This document shows, piece by piece, positions 35,424 through 40,469 of a DNA stretch of 40,469 bases. Location: assembly GCA_017398805.1 (NCBI GenBank), contig JAFQEZ010000078.1, positions 1 through 40,469 on the forward strand, read 5' to 3'. Position numbers and translations under genes: made by a program. Within the stretch, counting starts at the first letter, position 1; every line of letters starts with the position of its first letter. The notes under the pieces are model-generated. The model made no database searches. It saw only the letters and a program-made list of their open reading frames with translations, and had not been told where the DNA came from. This DNA is from Bacteroidaceae bacterium. Its GTDB lineage: Bacteria > Bacteroidota > Bacteroidia > Bacteroidales > Bacteroidaceae.

Positions 35424-38400
35424 ATGAAGAAACGTTACTTCGCAGGATTTGCGTTGGCTCTTGCTCTTCTTGGAACACCGGCAGAGACGACAGCGCAAAA
35501 CCTTTCAGAGACAGCAACACAGGAGATTTATGACTTCTCCGGTTTTGATGTACAGAAATTGCTCGACCTTTTCTACACCGTTGAGCAACAGGGACGCAAG
35601 TACCCGACAATGGAGGAGTTCGAGTCTATCGGTATCCAGGCATCAGACATTGCGTTCGTGCGTTCACACGTACGCCGTGCCGAGATTCTTGACCGCAGCG
35701 ACCGTCTCCGTCCACAGACCTACGAAAAACGTAACCTGTTCCTCAACATTCCTATGGACGTGGGTTCAGGCGGTGCAGCAGGCTATCCTAACGACAAGTT
35801 CGCAGCCGACGTATTCTCTATGTGGCAGTACACCAACCTCTTCGGTTCATGGAACCACGGATTCTTCCAGGCTCCCGGTGCTTGGGTCGATGCGGCACAC
35901 CGCAACGGAACAAACATCATGAGCGGTATCGCATTCTTCGAGAGCTGGACCGAAGGCAGCGGTGACGGTGCTTACAGCGCACTCATTACCCAGAAGGTAA
36001 ACGGTGAGTTCAAGTATGTGAGACCACTCATCAACTGCTTGATGTTCTTCGGTGCTGACGGTATCAACTACAACTGGGAGGACAACAGCTACAGCAATGC
36101 CGACATAGTGGCATTCCACAAGGCCCTCTACAAATATGCCAAGGAGGTCGGTTTCAACGACTACGACAGTGCTATCTACACAGCCGTAAATGGTCTTGCT
36201 ACATATAACTTGAGCACAGCAAACGCCCTCCTCGGTAACTCAGAAGGCCAGACACATGCCCTTATGCTTAATTACAGCGGCGGTGACTTTACCAGCGCAT
36301 ACAACATGCAGCAGTCGGTACAGGTGGCAGAACAGACATTGGGTACCACTGAGGACCTTTATACCGGTGTTTGGATTGTCGGCATGGACCGCAGCTGGAA
36401 CAACCTTGACCAGGGCGATGCACACAGAATTGGTATCTGCCTTTGGGGCGAGCACGGACAGAGCCGTTTCTTCAGCTACAACGTGGGTGACGGTGCATTC
36501 GACACACAGGGCAACTACCAGAGATTGCTTGAGCGTGCAATGTCAGGCGGTAACCGCAACCCGCTCAACCGCCCTGCAGTAACAAGGGCCAACAGCGGTC
36601 AGATCAACTGGGAGGCAACAGCAAAATTACCTTATCCTTTGATGAACTTTGCAGGTATCGCAGAGTGGATTCCCGAGCGCTCTGCAATCCAGGGTGACAT
36701 GCACTTCCGCACACACTTCACACTTGGTAACGGTGACCGTTATTTCTACAAGGGAAAGAAATCATATGCAGGCAGCTGGTACAACATGAGTTCTCAGGAC
36801 CTTGTTCCAACATACCGTTGGCTCTGCCTCAAATCCAATACAACCGACCAGGTAAGCAGCGACATTGCTGTCAACTACACACACCTTGACGCTTACACAG
36901 GCGGTTCATGTATCGAGCTTACCGGCGCAGCAACTGCTACAGGCACAGATATTGTTCTCTACAAGACATCGCTCAAGGCTGCTGACGGCGCTTATGCTAA
37001 ACTTGCAGTCAAGACATTGAAAGATATAAAGGCTACAAACCTCTATCTGATTCTCAAGAAGAAAGGCAGCGACGCATGGCTTGAGTATCCATACGGCGAT
37101 GTTGCAGGCAATACATGGGAAGAGAAGAAGATTGACCTTTCAGGCGTTGCAAGCGGTGATGTTATCGAGCGTATCGGCCTGCGCGTAAAGGGCGACAACA
37201 ACGACTATCAGCTTTATGTAGGTAAACTTGAGCTCAACGACGAGAGTACTGTTACCCCTGCAAATGTGAAGGATGTTGTAGCCGAGGTAAAGAAGGAGAC
37301 TAAGAGCTCCATGGCTATCAAACTCCACTGGAACGTTGAGGCAACAGCCAAGACACGTGCCGACTGGGGTCTCGTATACAACGATGAGGCAAACATCGAC
37401 CACTTCGAGATTCTCATGAAGATGGGCGAGGATGGCAAGACAATGAAGGTAGGTACCACATCACAGTGGGCGTCACTTGTTCCGAACATCGATTTCGAGA
37501 GCGTGAACGATGTTCCTTATGTTGGTGTACGCGCCGTTTCTACCGACCTCAAGACATACTCACCAATCCAGTGGGTAAAGGTTGACCGTGCTGCACAGAG
37601 TGCTCTCCCCGAGAAGGAAGAGGAGTATGGCAACTACGGTATAAGCCAGATGGACGACCAGTGCGAGGGTGCTGACATTGCACGCAAGCAGCGCTATGTG
37701 ACATCAGTGACAACAACCGGTGCGACACAGAACCTCAACTACTCGGCAAACGGCCCTGTTGCCGACGGTACACAGTATGCAAAGGCTCTTGACCATGTAT
37801 TGAAGGTTAAGCAGGGCCAGACTGTAACAATGACCATCAAGTGCGCAAACTTCGAAGACGGCTTGAAATGGTGCTTCGCCGGTGGTTGGATGGACCTCAA
37901 CGGTAGCGGCGACTTTGACAAACCGCTCCCAACAGAGAGAACTGCTGCTGAGATTGCCGACGGCAAGACAACTACCGACTCCGAAGGCGAGCGCTTGTTC
38001 TTTGCCGGAACAATACGTGATGAGACTCCTTCTTTCCAGACTTCAGGTATCACATTCAGTTTCAAAGTTCCCGACAATGCAACTCCCGGCCCAAGCCGTT
38101 TGCGTATTGTGTTCTCTGACGCTTGGTTCGCAGGTATGTTCAACCCTGTAGGTTACCATGCAAAGGGCTTTACAATTGACTTCGGTGTTGAGATCGAGGG
38201 TACAAACCCGGGCCGCGTAGTTGTTGACACACGCGACCAGGGCGAGGCTGAGGAGCCTGAAAGCCTTGACGCAGAGACTTCTGTTGAGCAGGTTGCCGGC
38301 GAGATTTCAACTGCTGAGGGCATTGACGGTGCAATCGTTATCAACAATGCCGACAAGGCTTGGATCTACACAGTTGACGGCAAACTCGTTGAGTTCGTGA

Positions 38401-38495
38401 AGAACCCTGCACAGGTTGCTGTTGCTGAGGGTGTTTACCTCGTCAAGATGCAGAACGGAAACATCATCCGTTCGGCAAAGGTGGTTGTAAAGTAA
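35424..38495 (+). CDS. Secreted GH85-like endo-beta-N-acetylglucosaminidase with T9SS-like tail
   Basis: A 1023-residue secreted enzyme. A signal peptide (cleavage near residue 25, no lipobox) precedes a catalytic domain resembling GH85 ENGases, which cut the GlcNAc-GlcNAc bond of the N-glycan core by a substrate-assisted mechanism. Supporting motifs are WQYTNLFGSWNHGFFQAP (about 134-151), AWVDAAHRNGTNIMSGIAFFE (about 153-173) and the active-site pair Asn217-x-Glu219 in FGADGINYNWED. A galactose-binding-like domain (about 493-605), an FnIII-like domain (about 611-722) and a GEVE-like beta domain (about 734-926, WMDLNGSGDFD...VEIEG) follow. After an acidic linker, the last 55 residues (WIYTVDGKLVEF...GVYLVKMQNG) resemble a type IX sorting domain. 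It follows SusCD and is likely the locus enzyme. Confidence 0.78.
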   Translation: MKKRYFAGFALALALLGTPAETTAQNLSETATQEIYDFSGFDVQKLLDLFYTVEQQGRKYPTMEEFESIGIQASDIAFVRSHVRRAEILDRSDRLRPQTYEKRNLFLNIPMDVGSGGAAGYPNDKFAADVFSMWQYTNLFGSWNHGFFQAPGAWVDAAHRNGTNIMSGIAFFESWTEGSGDGAYSALITQKVNGEFKYVRPLINCLMFFGADGINYNWEDNSYSNADIVAFHKALYKYAKEVGFNDYDSAIYTAVNGLATYNLSTANALLGNSEGQTHALMLNYSGGDFTSAYNMQQSVQVAEQTLGTTEDLYTGVWIVGMDRSWNNLDQGDAHRIGICLWGEHGQSRFFSYNVGDGAFDTQGNYQRLLERAMSGGNRNPLNRPAVTRANSGQINWEATAKLPYPLMNFAGIAEWIPERSAIQGDMHFRTHFTLGNGDRYFYKGKKSYAGSWYNMSSQDLVPTYRWLCLKSNTTDQVSSDIAVNYTHLDAYTGGSCIELTGAATATGTDIVLYKTSLKAADGAYAKLAVKTLKDIKATNLYLILKKKGSDAWLEYPYGDVAGNTWEEKKIDLSGVASGDVIERIGLRVKGDNNDYQLYVGKLELNDESTVTPANVKDVVAEVKKETKSSMAIKLHWNVEATAKTRADWGLVYNDEANIDHFEILMKMGEDGKTMKVGTTSQWASLVPNIDFESVNDVPYVGVRAVSTDLKTYSPIQWVKVDRAAQSALPEKEEEYGNYGISQMDDQCEGADIARKQRYVTSVTTTGATQNLNYSANGPVADGTQYAKALDHVLKVKQGQTVTMTIKCANFEDGLKWCFAGGWMDLNGSGDFDKPLPTERTAAEIADGKTTTDSEGERLFFAGTIRDETPSFQTSGITFSFKVPDNATPGPSRLRIVFSDAWFAGMFNPVGYHAKGFTIDFGVEIEGTNPGRVVVDTRDQGEAEEPESLDAETSVEQVAGEISTAEGIDGAIVINNADKAWIYTVDGKLVEFVKNPAQVAVAEGVYLVKMQNGNIIRSAKVVVK

Positions 38496-38500
38496 CCCTT

Positions 38501-38530
38501 TACAACCGGCTCGACAATACGAGCAGCAAA
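38501..38530 (+). repeat. 30-base direct repeat, copy 1
   Basis: Starts TACAACCGGCTCGACAA and ends CGAGCAGCAAA. It contains the short inverted repeat GCTCG/CGAGC. It matches copy 2 at 29 of 30 positions and begins 6 bases after the GH85-like stop codon. Confidence 0.9.
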
Positions 38531-38601
38531 CAGTCGCGGGTTGTGCGGACAGAGTTCGCACCTCGCGGGTTGCGATAAGCGTGTGCTGTCAAGGTGCAAT
38601 A

Positions 38602-38631
38602 TACAACCGGCTCGACAAGACGAGCAGCAAA
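38602..38631 (+). repeat. 30-base direct repeat, copy 2
   Basis: Differs from copy 1 by one base (G for T in the loop of the internal inverted repeat). It starts 101 bases downstream of copy 1. The spacer between the copies carries two CGCGGGTTG words. Two copies only, so this is not a CRISPR array. Confidence 0.9.
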
Positions 38632-38639
38632 TAATTCAG

Positions 38640-38670
38640 GCAGCGCGCTCCCCAGAGCGCGCTGCTTTTG
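38640..38670 (+). terminator. Terminator after the GH85-like gene
   Basis: A 10-bp GC-rich stem (GCAGCGCGCT with AGCGCGCTGC) around a 6-base loop, followed by TTTTG. It is 144 bases beyond the stop codon, beyond both direct repeats. Confidence 0.8.
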
Positions 38671-38698
38671 TTTGCTCCATATTTTTTCAGTACCTTTG
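38667..38698 (+). promoter_or_regulatory. Promoter of the antiporter gene
   Basis: TTTG (38667-38670), a 20-base spacer and TACCTTTG (38691-38698): an exact match to the Bacteroidetes consensus. The -33 box lies in the T tail of the upstream terminator. The leader would be about 200 bases and would include the dispersed repeat. Confidence 0.72.
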
Positions 38699-38749
38699 CA
38701 CTGCGTAAACAACGCGAGTTCAAAATAAACTCAACAAAATCGCGAAACT

Positions 38750-38826
38750 GTCATCCTGACAAAGCGAAGCGGCGGAAGGATCTCTGCACCAATTCTCTAT
38801 AGATGCTTCACTACGTTCAGCATGAC
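38750..38826. repeat. Dispersed inverted-repeat element, copy A
   Basis: A 77-base element with a left arm beginning GTCATCCTGACAAAGCGAAG and a right arm ending GTTCAGCATGAC. The outer ten bases of the arms are inverted repeats with one difference, and the inner ends (GGATCT and AGATGC) also pair. It lies in the leader of the antiporter gene. Its left arm reappears in reverse orientation at 40385. Confidence 0.7.
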
Positions 38827-38904
38827 AAAAATGCTTTAGGCAACACCTATATTATTATATCGGGCTCACGTTAGACAGGAACCCAGAAAACCACACACAG
38901 AATA

Positions 38905-40197
38905 ATGCAAAAGATAAAGACCTCGCACGGACTATTTGCCCTTACTCCAATTATAGTACTGCTCACTGTATACCTTGCTGGTTCAATGATTGCAGGAGAC
39001 TTCTACTGCATTCCCATTGCAGTAGCATTCATAATTGCAGCAGTGTACGCTGTCGCAATCTCGAAAGGGAGCCTCAACGACCGCATCGACAGTTTCTCAA
39101 GAGGTGCGGCAAGCACACGTATCATGTATATGATATGGATATTCGTGCTTGCAGGAGCATTTGCCACAACCACAAAGGCTATGGGCGCCATAGACGCCAC
39201 TGTCATGCTTGCACGCAGTGCAATACCTGCCAATTACCTGCCGGCAGGAATATTCATTGCAAGCTGTTTCGTTTCCTTCTCTATCGGGACATCCGTGGGG
39301 ACAATTGTCGCACTGACACCGGTTGTCACTGCACTTGCGGCACAAATAGGATGCAACACAGCCTGGATGATTGCAATTGTGGTGGGAGGATCTTTCTTCG
39401 GCGACAATCTCTCATTCATTTCGGATACAACAATAGCAGCCACACAAACCCAAGGATGCTCAATGCGGAGCAAGTTTTATTCGAACATACTGATTGTCGC
39501 CCCTGCTGCCATAATCACAATGCTCATATATGCCTTCAACGGAAACAGCATTGAGGCTACAGAGGCTGTAGAATTCAACATTATTGATTCGCTTAGGTGC
39601 CTACCCTACCTTATTGTAATTATTGCAGCACTATGCGGCATCAATGTATTGCTGGTTCTTGCATTGGGAGTAACATCCGCCGCCATTCTCGGCCTTGCAT
39701 ACGGCAGTTTTGGCGGAATCGACCTCTTTACACACATAGGCAACGGTGCAATGGGCATGGGTGAACTGATTATCGTTACCATGCTTGCAGGAGGCCTTCT
39801 TGAACTGGTGCGCCGGAATGGAGGCTTAGATTACCTTATACAAGTCACCACAAGCAGGATAAATTCAAGGCGTGGCGCAGAGTTCGCCATTACGGCACTC
39901 ACAGCATTAGCAAACATCTGCACTGCCAACAACACCATTGCGATATTGTCTGTCGGTGACATTTCGCGTGACATTGCCAAACAGTTCAAGATATCGCCCA
40001 GACGCTCGGCCAGCCTCATGGACACCTCATCTTGCTTTGTACAGGGTATCATCCCTTACGGAGCCCAGTTGCTCATGGCATCGAGCCTGGCCGGAGCATT
40101 GGTATCGCCAATGGAGATAATACCTCACTTGTATTACCCCATGTGTGTTGGAGCTGCGCTACTGCTGTCTATCATAATAAAGAGAAAGAAAGGATAA
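38905..40197 (+). CDS. NhaC-family Na+/H+ antiporter
   Basis: A 430-residue integral membrane protein with about ten to twelve hydrophobic segments spread over its whole length. The segment GGSFFGDNLSFISDTTIAATQTQGC (about residues 160-185) matches the conserved NhaC-type motif with acidic and polar residues in a membrane segment. The phrases FSIGTSVGTIVALTPV and ANICTANNTIAILSVG are also typical. The family exchanges Na+ for H+ (some members exchange malate or other acids), helping pH and sodium balance at the inner membrane. A single-gene transcript from the strong promoter upstream. Exact ions are inferred from the family. Confidence 0.88.
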   Translation: MQKIKTSHGLFALTPIIVLLTVYLAGSMIAGDFYCIPIAVAFIIAAVYAVAISKGSLNDRIDSFSRGAASTRIMYMIWIFVLAGAFATTTKAMGAIDATVMLARSAIPANYLPAGIFIASCFVSFSIGTSVGTIVALTPVVTALAAQIGCNTAWMIAIVVGGSFFGDNLSFISDTTIAATQTQGCSMRSKFYSNILIVAPAAIITMLIYAFNGNSIEATEAVEFNIIDSLRCLPYLIVIIAALCGINVLLVLALGVTSAAILGLAYGSFGGIDLFTHIGNGAMGMGELIIVTMLAGGLLELVRRNGGLDYLIQVTTSRINSRRGAEFAITALTALANICTANNTIAILSVGDISRDIAKQFKISPRRSASLMDTSSCFVQGIIPYGAQLLMASSLAGALVSPMEIIPHLYYPMCVGAALLLSIIIKRKKG

Positions 40198-40384
40198 GAC
40201 TCCTTTAATTACTACAAAGGCAAAAAAGAGGCCAAAGGGCTGCAAAGATCTATTGTTGCCGACGTTGTCCAAACTTCAACCAACCCCCTCAATTTCCTTT
40301 AGCAGTCCTTAATCCCTTAACAAAAAAAGGGTCAGTAGCAAAAAGGTGTGGGTCAGCAAAATATTTGCAGTAGTTATGAAAAAG

Positions 40385-40417
40385 AGATCCCTCGTCGCTA
40401 CGCTCTGTCGGGATGAC
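40385..40417. repeat. Dispersed repeat element, copy B (partial)
   Basis: 33 bases starting AGATCC and ending GGATGAC. They closely match the reverse complement of the left arm of copy A, with a handful of substitutions and one single-base gap. The remainder of the element is not clear, and the window ends 52 bases later. An ATG at 40377 opens a 29-codon frame across it, which is not credible as a gene. Confidence 0.6.
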
Positions 40418-40469
40418 AATTGCGCAATGACAAGCAGAGGTAATCTCTTTAACCGGCACCGTTAAATTC

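Larger units (their letters stand above)
38496..38904. other. Intergenic region before the antiporter gene
   Basis: 409 bases with no convincing gene on either strand. It holds the two 30-base direct repeats, a GC-rich terminator, an excellent promoter, and one copy of a dispersed inverted-repeat element, in that order. Confidence 0.75.

Noticed and set aside
38501-38631. CRISPR-like repeats
   Set aside because: Only two copies, separated by 71 bases that themselves contain internal repeats, and no cas genes nearby.
38500-38712. A 70-codon minus-strand frame after the GH85-like gene
   Set aside because: It covers the direct repeats, terminator and promoter. The predicted product lacks a plausible start context or domain.
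40377-40466. A 29-codon frame near the right end of the window
   Set aside because: It runs through the dispersed repeat element, and its product has no protein-like features.

Overview
The window is a chromosomal stretch from a member of the Bacteroidales, probably a gut or oral species close to Bacteroidaceae or Prevotellaceae. The evidence is a SusC/SusD pair, several outer-membrane beta-barrel proteins, the fur-purA-metallopeptidase-hisS gene order, a two-subunit 2-oxoacid:ferredoxin oxidoreductase, starts without clear Shine-Dalgarno sequences, and repeated TAnnTTTG (-7) promoter boxes, often with a TTTG-like -33 box 19-21 bases upstream. Species level cannot be read from the sequence.

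Left part (1-10.5 kb): a tRNA-Arg(CCU) with a perfect-palindrome terminator; a secreted TPR protein; an AraC-type regulator followed by an AlkD-like DNA alkylation repair protein; the housekeeping run fur-purA-zinc metallopeptidase-hisS; a convergent small lipoprotein; the acetate pathway operon pta-ackA behind a good promoter and a long leader; and a second lipoprotein on the minus strand.

Middle (10.7-25.4 kb): an HD-domain tRNA nucleotidyltransferase and a stand-alone TolC-family protein on the plus strand. They face a minus-strand operon efp-GT2-radC-sufT-like-(possible 40-codon ORF)-lpxH. A complete RND efflux operon (adaptor, inner-membrane pump, TolC-type outer-membrane factor) follows, then a TonB-dependent-receptor-like beta-barrel protein with a Met/Asp-rich tail.

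Right part (25.5-40.5 kb): korAB; an AT-rich secreted protein of unknown function ending at a 46-bp perfect palindrome; and a compact glycan-utilisation locus of SusC, SusD and a 1023-residue secreted enzyme. That enzyme looks like a GH85 endo-beta-N-acetylglucosaminidase (Asn217-Trp218-Glu219 active-site pair), followed by accessory domains and a C-terminal tail resembling a type IX secretion sorting domain. The locus looks built to cut N-glycans at the chitobiose core and import the product. Last comes an NhaC-type Na+/H+ antiporter, flanked by two copies of a dispersed intergenic repeat.

Most genes are core metabolism or envelope functions. The strongest candidate for something less described is the SusCD-GH85 locus with its tailed, non-lipoprotein ENGase. 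Next come the unknown AT-rich gene beside it, the long perfect palindromes, the dispersed repeat pair and the small ORF after sufT. No CRISPR array, prophage, transposase or rRNA was seen.
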